Assembly (NCBI GenBank): GCA_963713545.1
Contig: CAVQME010000003.1
Coordinates: forward strand, 36,902-100,901
Direction of reading: 5' to 3'
DNA: 64,000 nt
Source: CAVPLM01 sp963713545
GTDB taxonomy: Bacteria; Actinomycetota; Thermoleophilia; RBG-16-64-13
The notes under the pieces were generated by a model. It worked only from the letters and a program-made list of their open reading frames with translations. It searched no databases and was not told where the DNA came from. Of the stretch, positions 24,880 through 32,835 are shown piece after piece (the first letter of the stretch is position 1; every line of letters starts with the position of its first letter). A program made the position numbers and the translations under genes.

Positions 24880-25485
24880 CTATTCGGGCAGATCCACTCC
24901 GGTGGCCAGGCGGGCGTAGGCCAGCAGCATGCGCCTGCCCTCGGTGTGGTCCATGGTCGGGTCGTTCTGGACGATACGGATCCCGCAGATGTCCTCAAGC
25001 GCTACCAGAGTCTGCGCGATTCTGGACACCTGGTCTTTGAGGTGGAACGCTCCCGTTGCCACCCCCAACTCCAGGATGTTCTGGTAGAGGAGCTCCTGCT
25101 GCTTGTACAGCGTGTTCATAAGGACAGAGAACAGCTCGCTGTCCCCAGCTAGGCGCTTGCCTTCGCATAGCAGCCGGGTCTCCATGTCGTCCGGACCCGA
25201 CGCCACTCCGGAGTCGATGGTGGCCACCAGCCTCTTCACGGGATCCTCGATGGCGTGGGCCTGGGCCATCCGCTCGGTGCAGAAGCGTTCGATGGCCTTG
25301 CGATGGGCCTCCCTGAGGAGCTCATCCACATCGCTGTAGTAGTAGCGCACCGTGTTGGGCGAGACCCCGGCCTCCAGAGCCACGTGCTCCACCCGTACGG
25401 CGCCGGCTCCGTGCTCGGCTATGGCCCGCTGGGCGGCTTCGGTGAGCTGCTCTCTTCTTGCTGTCTGGTTCTTCTTGCGTGCCAC
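24880..25485 (-). CDS. TetR/AcrR family transcriptional regulator
   Basis: The 201-residue protein has a classical N-terminal TetR helix-turn-helix: REQLTEAAQRAIAEHG, then VEHVALEAGVSPNTVRYYYS, where YYYS replaces the usual FYYHF. The C-terminal ligand domain resembles the BetI-like branch (ALEDICGIRIV). It sits alone between the P1 peptidase and cupin genes on the same strand, so the nearby transporter and peptidase genes are plausible targets. No operator was recognised by eye. Confidence 0.85.
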   Translation of the reverse strand: MARKKNQTARREQLTEAAQRAIAEHGAGAVRVEHVALEAGVSPNTVRYYYSDVDELLREAHRKAIERFCTERMAQAHAIEDPVKRLVATIDSGVASGPDDMETRLLCEGKRLAGDSELFSVLMNTLYKQQELLYQNILELGVATGAFHLKDQVSRIAQTLVALEDICGIRIVQNDPTMDHTEGRRMLLAYARLATGVDLPE

Positions 25486-25609
25486 GCTTGCTCTATCGTT
25501 CCTGGCTCCAGAGCCACCGCTCCCTTCAGCGCCCGACTTCGGAGCTCGTTTCTTTGCAGGCGGAGCGCAAGTATACAGTCGAGCCGCTTATTCCAAGCGG
25601 CTGCCTCTG

Positions 25610-26056
25610 CTAGAGGTAGTCGCCCGTGTTCAAACCTATGGCCACATTCAGGATGGGCCTGTCGACTCGGAGGAAGTTCATCGGCCCGTGCACCAATCCC
25701 CTTGGTACGTATATCAGGCTGCTCGAGACGATCAGAAACCTCTCCGCGTCTTGCCCTTCTCCCATGAACCACTCGAGCTCGCCCCCCAGGTCGCCGGTGT
25801 CTCTGTGATCGGACCCTATGAACAACACGATCTCATCGAAGGGGTGGACATGAGCTCCCAGCAGGTCGGCCGGCTTGGGGATGTCCCATACCCACATGAT
25901 GTCGAGCCAGTGACCGGCCTCCTTCAGGATCTCCTTGTCCAGGTAGACCTCGTCGGGGAACGTGATACCCGATACATCGGTGAAATCGTGATGCGCAAGT
26001 TCGGTCGTCAACTTCGGTCTGGTGATCACATACTTGCCGTACTTGCCCTCAATCAT
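25610..26056 (-). CDS. Cupin-like protein of unknown function
   Basis: The ATG at 26056 (MIEGKYGKY) is preferred because GAGGAGAGG lies 7 bases upstream. The longer frame to 26086 starts at TTG without a site. The 148-residue protein has a single small-molecule-binding barrel. HVHPFDEIVLFIG supplies two His and a Glu as in cupin motif 1, and VPRGLVHGPMNF supplies a His as in motif 2, so a metal ion is likely. The reaction is unknown. Similar short cupins occur near aromatic-acid decarboxylase genes, but none adjoins this one. Confidence 0.65.
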   Translation of the reverse strand: MIEGKYGKYVITRPKLTTELAHHDFTDVSGITFPDEVYLDKEILKEAGHWLDIMWVWDIPKPADLLGAHVHPFDEIVLFIGSDHRDTGDLGGELEWFMGEGQDAERFLIVSSSLIYVPRGLVHGPMNFLRVDRPILNVAIGLNTGDYL

Positions 26057-26209
26057 GGCCACGCCTCTCCTCGCTAGAGACTTCAAGGTACTGTCTTCGG
26101 GCGCTCACTCACCGTAGCATAAACGCCCGGGGAGTCTCTCGCCGCCCGCGTTCGGCGTGATGTACACTGCACTGTGTGCGCTTGACCGTCAGAACTCCGG
26201 GAGGGAGAG

Positions 26210-26851
26210 ATGCTCGTCCGCGACCGTATGTCCAAGAACCCCATCACCACCTATCCCACCGCCAGCGTGCCCGATGCGCTGCAGGTGATGCGGGGAAGCA
26301 GGGTGCGCCAGCTGCCCGTGCTCACCGACAAAGGCGAGCTGGTGGGCATCGTATCGCTTGACGACTTGCTCAGAGTATCGCCGTCGCCCGCCACCTCCCT
26401 CAGCATCTACGAATTGAACTACCTGTTTGAGAAGATCAAGGTGGAAGACGTGATGACCAAAGACGTCATCACGGTCACCGAGGACATGGCCCTGGAAGAA
26501 GCCGGGCGGGTTATGGCTGACAACAAGATCAGCGGTGTGCCTGTAACGCGTGACGGGGGGCTTGTCGGCATTCTCACCGAGTCGCATCTGTTCAACGTGC
26601 TCATCGAACTGTTCGGCGCCCGAGAACCTGGTGTGCGAGTCGTCTTTACCTTCCCTGAGGTCAAAGGGACGCTCGCGAAGATAACCGGCGCGATCTCGGG
26701 CCAAGGCGGCAAGATCGTCGCCATCGGGGAGACATCCGGTCCTCCCGGCGCGAGAACGGTGACGATGAAGGTGCAGGACGTGGAGCGCGAAGCTGTGCTC
26801 GAGGCCATCAGGCCATTTGCGCTGGACATCGAGGACGTGCGCGAATCGTAG
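26210..26851 (+). CDS. CBS-domain protein with C-terminal ACT domain (AcuB-like)
   Basis: The 213-residue protein starts at ATG 26210 after a GGGAGGGAGAG site. Two CBS domains occupy residues 1-60 and 75-135. The first has VRQLPVLTDKGELVGIVSLDDLL and the second VEDVMTKDVITVTEDMALEEAG. An ACT-type domain (about 142-213, VRVVFTFPEVKGTLAKITGAI) follows. The CBS pair binds adenine nucleotides and ACT domains bind amino acids, so this looks like a metabolic sensor. AcuB-type proteins have the same layout. The next reading frame starts 18 bases after the stop. Confidence 0.8.
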   Translation: MLVRDRMSKNPITTYPTASVPDALQVMRGSRVRQLPVLTDKGELVGIVSLDDLLRVSPSPATSLSIYELNYLFEKIKVEDVMTKDVITVTEDMALEEAGRVMADNKISGVPVTRDGGLVGILTESHLFNVLIELFGAREPGVRVVFTFPEVKGTLAKITGAISGQGGKIVAIGETSGPPGARTVTMKVQDVEREAVLEAIRPFALDIEDVRES

Positions 26852-26868
26852 GATCGCAGGTAGTCCAT

Positions 26869-27759
26869 CTGGACGAAGCCATACTTCAACGGGCCCGGGA
26901 TTGGGGCGCTTCGCTCGCGGGATTTGTCGCGGTCTCGGATCTGGGATCCGCGCCATCGTTCGTTCTGGCCCCGAGGCTGGGCGAGACGGGCGGCGGGATG
27001 GGCGCTCGTCGGAGCACACCTGGACTGGAACCGGGTGAAGTCGCTTGGCCTGAGGGCGTTCGCAGCCTGCTTGTGATCGCTCTCGAACACCCTGCGAATC
27101 AGCCGGAGATGGACTGGTGGTTCGGCCGCTCCGACCCCTCCGGCAACAGGATCCTCGCAGACATCGTGCAGCGTCTTTGCGACTGGGTCCCAGAGGCCTT
27201 CGGTATTCAGACCTTCCATCTGCCTTATCACGTGGAGCGGGGCGGGGTGTACCTCAAGGATGCGGCGGTCGTCGCCGGCCTGGGATGCATCGGCCGCAAC
27301 AACCTGTTGATCACTCGCGAGTACGGTCCTCGGGTCAGGCTACGGGCGCTTACCCTGGGCGCTGATCTGCCCTCGAGCGGGGCTGTGGACCAGGCCGGAG
27401 TGGGGGCCCCCGACGACCCGGTGCGATTCGATCCCTGTTCAAGCTGCGATGCTCCCTGCCTTCGGGCCTGTCCACAGGGCGCGTTCGCCGACCTTATCTC
27501 TGATCCGCTGGCCCTGGGACTGGAAGAGCTGCGGGGACGACTGCCCGGCAAGACCGGCCACTTCTCCCGTGCGGCCTGCACCATCCAGATGGAGGCGGAT
27601 ATCGCGGATGCCGCCGAGTGGCCGATTGCTCAGGCTCCGGCTGCGGGCTTCGGCCGGCCGTCCGCTTCCGCTGCCGACGTGGTGAAGGTCATCAGATACT
27701 GCCGCGCCTGCGAGCTGAGCTGTCCGGTCGGGTCGCCTGGGAGCCTTGACCAGTGCTGA
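26869..27759 (+). CDS. QueG-like 4Fe-4S protein (epoxyqueuosine-reductase family), unusual start
   Basis: The first canonical start in frame is ATG 26998. Upstream codons from 26869 encode LDEAILQRARDWGASLAGF, a clear family-like N-terminus, with no ATG, GTG or TTG in that part. I therefore place the start at CTG 26869, with GCAGG 8 bases before, as an inference. The 297-residue product continues with SLLVIALEHPANQ and GLGCIGRNNLLIT. A ferredoxin-type cluster motif C-SSC-DAPC-LRACP and a second CRACELSCPVG follow. QueG reduces epoxyqueuosine in tRNA using cobalamin. This protein is shorter than QueG and may be a related reductase. Confidence 0.7.
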   Translation: MDEAILQRARDWGASLAGFVAVSDLGSAPSFVLAPRLGETGGGMGARRSTPGLEPGEVAWPEGVRSLLVIALEHPANQPEMDWWFGRSDPSGNRILADIVQRLCDWVPEAFGIQTFHLPYHVERGGVYLKDAAVVAGLGCIGRNNLLITREYGPRVRLRALTLGADLPSSGAVDQAGVGAPDDPVRFDPCSSCDAPCLRACPQGAFADLISDPLALGLEELRGRLPGKTGHFSRAACTIQMEADIADAAEWPIAQAPAAGFGRPSASAADVVKVIRYCRACELSCPVGSPGSLDQC

Positions 27760-27931
27760 TCTGGATGCCATTCGAGTCGCGCAGACGGCGGGGCAGTTGC
27801 GGGCGAAGTAGCGAAACCAGCGGGTCCGCGATCTCGTCTGATAGACGCATCGTATTCAGTCCGTGGCCACGTGCGACACGGACGTTGGAGTGGCGATCTG
27901 AGTCGAGCCGAAGGATCAGAAGGGAATCGTT
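27760..27931 (+). other. Intergenic region upstream of the MsrA gene
   Basis: 172 bases with no convincing promoter box or hairpin and no supported gene. A weak open frame over it is rich in Arg and Ser and looks like noise. Confidence 0.4.
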
Positions 27932-28750
27932 ATGGCGCTCTTGCGTCGTTGTTTGTTGAGCACGATAGGGGTGGTGATGATGATCTTTGGGATAGGTGCG
28001 GCGTTGGGCGGCCTCTTCGGGGGCTGTGGCAGTAGTCCGACGGCGACGGGATCGGAGAGCGTCGCCTCGGGGAAGCTACCGCTCCTGGATCAGGAGGTGC
28101 CGGGCTCCCTCCAGACGGCCTCGTTCGCCCTCGGCTGATTCTGGGGCGCTGAGGCCCAGTTTGGGTGCCTCGACGGAGTCATAAGGACGCGGGTCGGTTA
28201 CACGGGGGGAACGAAAGACAACCCCACCTACTACAGTCTGGGAGATCACACGGAGACCGTGCAACTCGATTTCGACCCCTCTCAGGTGAGCTACGAGCAG
28301 CTGGTAGAGACGTTCTTCGCCAGCCACGACGCCTCCCGTGCTTCGTACAAGGTCCAGTACATGTCGGCGATCTTCTTCCACGATCCAGAGCAGGAACGGA
28401 TCGCGCGAGAGGTCAAGGCCCGCCTGGAGAAGCAGAGCGGACGGACGCTCCAGACCAAGATCGTGGCGGCCTCCACGTTCTACCTGGCTGAGGACTACCA
28501 CCAGAAATACGCGCTGCAGGGTGACAGGCGGCTATCCGGCGAGTTCCGGCAGATGTATCCGGACATCTGGGCGATGGTCGATTCGACGGCTGCAACCCGG
28601 GTCAACGCCTATCTGTACGGATACGGTTCGGCCGACCAGTTGCGAGCCGAAGCGGACCGCCTGGGGCTTTCAGCGGAGGGCACGACTCGCCTGCTGGAAA
28701 CGGCCGGCAGGCTGACGCCGGTGGCCTGTCCGCTGCCGGTCGCGAACTAA
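27932..28750 (+). CDS. msrA: Peptide methionine sulfoxide reductase MsrA, probable selenoprotein with signal or lipoprotein N-terminus
   Basis: The ATG has AAGGGAA 5 bases upstream. The frame runs to a TGA at 28136-28138 and then continues, in the same frame, to a stop at 28750. Codon 69 is this TGA. It sits exactly where MsrA enzymes have the catalytic cysteine: family GCFWG is here G-U-FWG, followed by AEAQFGCLDGVIRTRVGYTGG and the family motif GDHTETVQLDFDP. The product would be 272 residues with selenocysteine at position 69. The N-terminus has a hydrophobic helix and a cysteine at 32 in a weak lipobox (LFGGC), so export is likely. It reduces methionine-S-sulfoxide in proteins. The SelA, SelB, SelC and SelD functions needed for Sec insertion are not in this window. 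Confidence 0.9.
28136..28169 (+). promoter_or_regulatory. Sec codon (TGA) and candidate bacterial SECIS hairpin in msrA
   Basis: The TGA at 28136-28138 is followed, 15-31 bases after it, by GGCCC (28153-28157) pairing with GG-T-GCC (28164-28169). The helix has a single bulged T and a six-base loop AGTTTG. Position, small apical loop and one bulged U match bacterial SECIS elements. No SelB-specific sequence can be confirmed by eye. Confidence 0.55.
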
Positions 28751-29916
28751 GCCTGTTTACGGTCCACTGAGCCGGGATTGCTGAGTCTGGGCCTGAGGGA
28801 AAGCTGGTACATCCGGCGAAGGGTAGCCTTCCGGGAAGGGTAGAGCAGCGCTTTGACGTCGGCCGGCAGATCGACCGGGAGCGGGGGCGGTGCTTCGCTT
28901 GGCGAGCGGCGCGGTGCGCCGGCTTCGCCGGCCGCCGCGGCTTCACGCGCCTTGCCAACGCGTGAAGCTCCGCCTCCGCCGCGCTCCGCCGGACGCGCCA
29001 GGACCCAGAGGACCTCCAGTGCGGCGCCACCGTACGTCGCGACCTGCTGCATGCTCTCCAGGATCTCGAATCCGTTGTCGAGGAACAGACGGGCCAGGGA
29101 CGCCCGGGTGAAGAAGTTGATGTGCGTGACCGGATCCGCCTCCAGTTTCAGACCCGCCCATATCTCTCCGGGTACCTCCACGTAGAGGAGTCCCGAGGGA
29201 CCGAGGAGGGTGCGGAAGAAGGCCACGAGGCCGCCGAGGTCGCTCACGTGCTCGAGGACGTGGCTGCAGAGGATGAGGTCGAACACCTCATCTCCGCTGA
29301 ACTGGCTCATGTCATCGCAGATCTTGGTCACGCCGGGGATCGGGGTGTCGTTGTAATCCACGAGGTAGCAGGAGTGCCCGTCGGCCACCAACGGTTGCAG
29401 CAGCTTGCCGTTCCCACCGCCATAGTCGAGCACCCTGAGCGTGCCATCGGTGCGTAGACGAGGCGCGCACCTTTCGTAGACGCGGGTCGCCCTCAAGAGA
29501 TCAGAGCGCAAGGCGCGAGGGTCGTAGCCGGTCTGCCCTCCGATATCGGGCTCCATCTCCTTGAGATAGGCGTATTTGGCGGCGACATCCTGCTCGGTGG
29601 GCCGGGGTGAGTAAGCCATGAAGCCGCATTCCCTGCAGCAGACGGACGTCAGGGTGACCGTGTCTGCGCCCTGGAACCACACGTCGAAGAGGACCTTTCT
29701 CCGCAAGTACTGATAGCGGCCGACCCTGCGACTGGTGACCGGCTTTCTTCTGGGCCGGGCGAGCAGGAGGGTGTAGCCAGTCCTCTTCATCCTGCGCCAG
29801 AGAACGGCGACGGGGAACACTCTTCCTCCGAGGCGGTCGGTGCGACGGTAGATGAAGGTCTCCACGGGGGACCATTCTTGACTTCCGCATGTGGCGCACG
29901 CAAAGTTGTCGAGCAT
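28747..29916 (-). CDS. Zinc-ribbon class I SAM-dependent methyltransferase
   Basis: The 389-residue protein begins with two Cys pairs, CATCGS (near residue 7) and CCRECGF (near residue 95). These may form a zinc ribbon. A Rossmann methyltransferase follows with VLDYGGGNGKLL (SAM-binding loop), ILCSHVLEHVSD (motif IV) and SGLLYVEVPGE. A Pro/Ala-rich low-complexity stretch (about 310-345) leads to a basic C-terminus. This architecture is common in sugar or cell-surface methyltransferases, often in glycan clusters. Its 3' end overlaps the msrA stop by 4 bases in convergent orientation. It is divergent from the S-layer-type gene. Confidence 0.75.
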   Translation of the reverse strand: MLDNFACATCGSQEWSPVETFIYRRTDRLGGRVFPVAVLWRRMKRTGYTLLLARPRRKPVTSRRVGRYQYLRRKVLFDVWFQGADTVTLTSVCCRECGFMAYSPRPTEQDVAAKYAYLKEMEPDIGGQTGYDPRALRSDLLRATRVYERCAPRLRTDGTLRVLDYGGGNGKLLQPLVADGHSCYLVDYNDTPIPGVTKICDDMSQFSGDEVFDLILCSHVLEHVSDLGGLVAFFRTLLGPSGLLYVEVPGEIWAGLKLEADPVTHINFFTRASLARLFLDNGFEILESMQQVATYGGAALEVLWVLARPAERGGGGASRVGKAREAAAAGEAGAPRRSPSEAPPPLPVDLPADVKALLYPSRKATLRRMYQLSLRPRLSNPGSVDRKQA

Positions 29917-29972
29917 TTGTGTGGCCGCCCGGTCTATACTCGATACGGCGTGGATACGGACGGGAGCTTCTC

Positions 29973-31436
29973 ATGTGGCGACACAGATTTCCAGGTCTCG
30001 TGCTCGGCTTGGCCTTGTTGGGCGCGGTCGTTCTGGCCTCCGGCGGAGTCGTAGGCATAGAGCCGGCGCTCGCCGCAGCCGACGATGACATCCCCGGGGT
30101 GCCGCTGGCGGCGGGAGCGACCGTCACAGAGACCGTGGGGGCAGGGGACGTCGCGGATGTCTACGCCGTGGCCCTGAGCGAGGGCGAAGAGGTCCATCTC
30201 CGCTGCGATCCGGGCAAGAGCGGCAACGCGCAGGGTATCGTCCATCTGCTCGTTCCGGGAGCGGCGTCGGTGCACGACCCGATAGGTTACGACGAGGTGG
30301 CCTACAACCTCATCGCGGGGACCCCGACCCGTCATTGGGCCGATTTCGACTACGTTCCCGCCCGTTCCGGCACCTACTTCTTGTGGGTGGAGTGGACGGC
30401 CGGTGCCCTGACCTACGACCTGTCTGCGACGCGCACCTCTCGTCCGCCGCTCGATCTGGTCGCCGATGCCGACGACATCCCGGGGACCGCAGTCGATTCC
30501 GGGATTCTCGAAGGGGTCGTGTCCGCGCTGGCAGACCCGGACGACGTCTACGCCGTTGCTCTCACGGCCGGCAAGCCGGTGACACTTCAGCTCCTACCTC
30601 TCACCCCGTACGCCAATACGATCTCGACTCTTGCCTACATCACGCTGCTCGATACGGGCACGGTCACTCTCGCCGACACCAGTGGTCGCATGTTGATCGG
30701 GCCGGTCCAGGCCAAGAACAGCAAAGAAGCCTACTCCCGGCAGATCGCCGAGATCCGGTACATGCCCGCGAGGACCGGCACCTACTTCATCCGGGTGACG
30801 GCAGGCAGTATCCCCTACGGAAGCAACTTCGCCTATCGGCTGCGCATACTGGGGGATGGCGGCTCTGTGGAGCCTCCGGACTTCTCGGATGTTGCCGGGT
30901 CTCCCCACGCTTCGGCCATCTACGAGCTGGCCGCTCGGGGTATCGTGTCCGGCTACCCGGATGGCACCTTCCGTCCGGGTGACCCTGTCAGCCGCCAGCA
31001 GTTCGCCAAGATGATCGTGAAGACGCTGGGGCTGAACGTCAGCGGCAGCGAGGTCTGTCCGTTCCCGGATGTCGTCGGCGGGATCGACCCCTCCGACCCG
31101 TTCTATCCCGACAAGTATGTGGCGGTCTGCGCCGCTTACGGGATCACTCAGGGTTTTGCCGACGGGACCTTCGGCCCCTACGACCGCATCTTGCGCCAGC
31201 AACTGATAAGCATGGCGGTGCGGGCCGCGGCTCTGCCGGGCCCGCCCACCGGCTACGCGCCCGTCTTCCTTCCGGGGCAGTTCTATCCGGAAGAGCACTA
31301 CCTTAACGCCTGCAAGGCCGCCTACGTCGGACTCCTGGACGGGCTGCCGGGATTGGGCCTCGCCTACGACTTCTACACCCCGTCCACTCGTGGTGAATGC
31401 GCTCAGGTCTTGTACAACTTGCTGGAAAGGCAGTAG
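29973..31436 (+). CDS. Secreted protein with PPC-like domains and three S-layer homology repeats
   Basis: The start is ATG 29973 (MWRHRFPG), with GGGAG 6 bases before. A longer frame from 29889 is unsupported. The 487-residue product has a signal peptide ending near EPALAA. Two similar domains of about 120 residues (DDIPGVPLAAGATVT and DDIPGTAVDSGILEG) resemble the pre-peptidase C-terminal jelly roll. Three SLH repeats close the protein: SGYPDGTFRPGDPVSRQQFAKM, the less typical TQGFADGTFGPYDRILRQQL, and a last one with LLERQ. SLH repeats bind pyruvylated wall polymers, so this is a cell-surface protein of unknown ligand. Confidence 0.8.
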   Translation: MWRHRFPGLVLGLALLGAVVLASGGVVGIEPALAAADDDIPGVPLAAGATVTETVGAGDVADVYAVALSEGEEVHLRCDPGKSGNAQGIVHLLVPGAASVHDPIGYDEVAYNLIAGTPTRHWADFDYVPARSGTYFLWVEWTAGALTYDLSATRTSRPPLDLVADADDIPGTAVDSGILEGVVSALADPDDVYAVALTAGKPVTLQLLPLTPYANTISTLAYITLLDTGTVTLADTSGRMLIGPVQAKNSKEAYSRQIAEIRYMPARTGTYFIRVTAGSIPYGSNFAYRLRILGDGGSVEPPDFSDVAGSPHASAIYELAARGIVSGYPDGTFRPGDPVSRQQFAKMIVKTLGLNVSGSEVCPFPDVVGGIDPSDPFYPDKYVAVCAAYGITQGFADGTFGPYDRILRQQLISMAVRAAALPGPPTGYAPVFLPGQFYPEEHYLNACKAAYVGLLDGLPGLGLAYDFYTPSTRGECAQVLYNLLERQ

Positions 31437-31498
31437 CCGGACGGGTCACATCTGCCGGCCCGATCTCTGCGATTGAAACCAAAGGAACGGAGCGTTCG

Positions 31499-32776
31499 AT
31501 GACCTTTGAGACCGTGTTCACCATGGATTCCGCGAGCATCAAGTTCGGGGCGGGATCCACCCGCGAAGTCGGCTTCGATATGAAGGAGTTGGGCGTACAC
31601 CGGGTGATGCTGGTGACCGACCCCAACCTGGTGGGCTCGGAACCGGTCGCTATCGCTCTGGAGGCCCTGCGCGCCGAAGGGATCGATACCGTTCTGTTCG
31701 ACCACGTACGCGTCGAGCCCAACGACGTGTCGTTCAAAGAAGCCATCGCCTTCGCCACCGAAGGCCGGTTCGACGGGTACCTGGCCGTAGGGGGCGGTTC
31801 CACCATGGATACCGCCAAAGCGGCCAACCTCTACGCCACCTATCCTGCGGGCTTCCTCGAATACGTGAACGCTCCCATCGGGAGGGCGACGCCCGTGCCC
31901 GGTCCGTTGAAGCCGATGGTCGCCATCCCCACGACGGCCGGCACCGGCAGCGAGACCACCGGTGTCGCCATCTTCGACTACTCCGAGATGCACGCCAAGA
32001 CCGGCATCGCCCATCGCGCGCTGCGGCCCCGTCTGGGGATCGTGGACCCGAACAACACCCGCACTCTCCCCAAGATGGCGGTCGCCTGCACAGCTCTGGA
32101 CGTATTCAGCCACGCGCTGGAGTCGTTCACCGCGCTGCCGTTCGACCGGCGAGAAGCCCCGGAGACCCCGCGCGTGCGGCCGGCCTACCAGGGCGCCAAC
32201 CCCATCAGCGGCATCTGGGCGGCCAAGGCGGCCGAGATCGGTTCAAAATACATGATGCGGGCCATGGCAGACCCGGATGATGACGAAGCGCGCACTCAGA
32301 TGATCCTTGCTTCGACGATAGCCGGCATCGGTTTCGGATCGGCTGGCGTCACGCTTCCCCACGGGATGTCGTACCCCATCGCCGGGATGGTGCGCGACTA
32401 CCGGCCGGAGGGCTATCCGCAGGATCATGCTCTCATCCCCCACGGCATGGCTGTCATCCTGGGTGCTCCCGCCGCGTTCCGATTCATGGGCCCTGGCAAT
32501 CCGCAGATGTTTCTCCGAGCGGCCGAGTTGATCGGTGTCGACGCGTCCGATGCTGGGCCGGATGACGCGGGCGAGATCCTTGCCCTGGCTGTCGTCGACG
32601 TCATGAAGAAGGCGGGTATCCCCAACGGGCTGCGGGCTGTCGGTTACACCCCGGACGACGTGGACGCGCTGGTAGAAGGGGTGCTGCCGCAGCAACGGGT
32701 CACGAAGCTCTCGCCTCGACCGGCGACCGCCGCCGACTTCCGCCAGTTGTTCCTCGACTCGATGACCATCTGGTAG
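31499..32776 (+). CDS. Iron-containing alcohol dehydrogenase, hydroxyacid-oxoacid transhydrogenase (ADHFE1) type
   Basis: The start is ATG 31499 with CGGAG 6 bases before. The frame is open much further upstream but lacks a site. The 425-residue protein matches the animal HOT enzyme closely by eye: VRVEPNDVSF, AVGGGSTMDTAKAANLYA, PTTAGTGSETTGVAIFDY, RPAYQGANPISGIWA and GIGFGSAGV..PHGMSYPI. Metal ligands in this family are one Asp and three His, and HALESF and PHGM hold two of the His. The known reaction couples oxidation of gamma-hydroxybutyrate or another hydroxyacid to reduction of an oxoacid with bound NAD. A MFS carrier follows 60 bases later. Confidence 0.85.
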   Translation: MTFETVFTMDSASIKFGAGSTREVGFDMKELGVHRVMLVTDPNLVGSEPVAIALEALRAEGIDTVLFDHVRVEPNDVSFKEAIAFATEGRFDGYLAVGGGSTMDTAKAANLYATYPAGFLEYVNAPIGRATPVPGPLKPMVAIPTTAGTGSETTGVAIFDYSEMHAKTGIAHRALRPRLGIVDPNNTRTLPKMAVACTALDVFSHALESFTALPFDRREAPETPRVRPAYQGANPISGIWAAKAAEIGSKYMMRAMADPDDDEARTQMILASTIAGIGFGSAGVTLPHGMSYPIAGMVRDYRPEGYPQDHALIPHGMAVILGAPAAFRFMGPGNPQMFLRAAELIGVDASDAGPDDAGEILALAVVDVMKKAGIPNGLRAVGYTPDDVDALVEGVLPQQRVTKLSPRPATAADFRQLFLDSMTIW

Positions 32777-32835
32777 CCAAACCCAGACTCCGGGACCGAG
32801 CCATCCGGGATACCCCGATAGTCTCCGCGTCGCGC

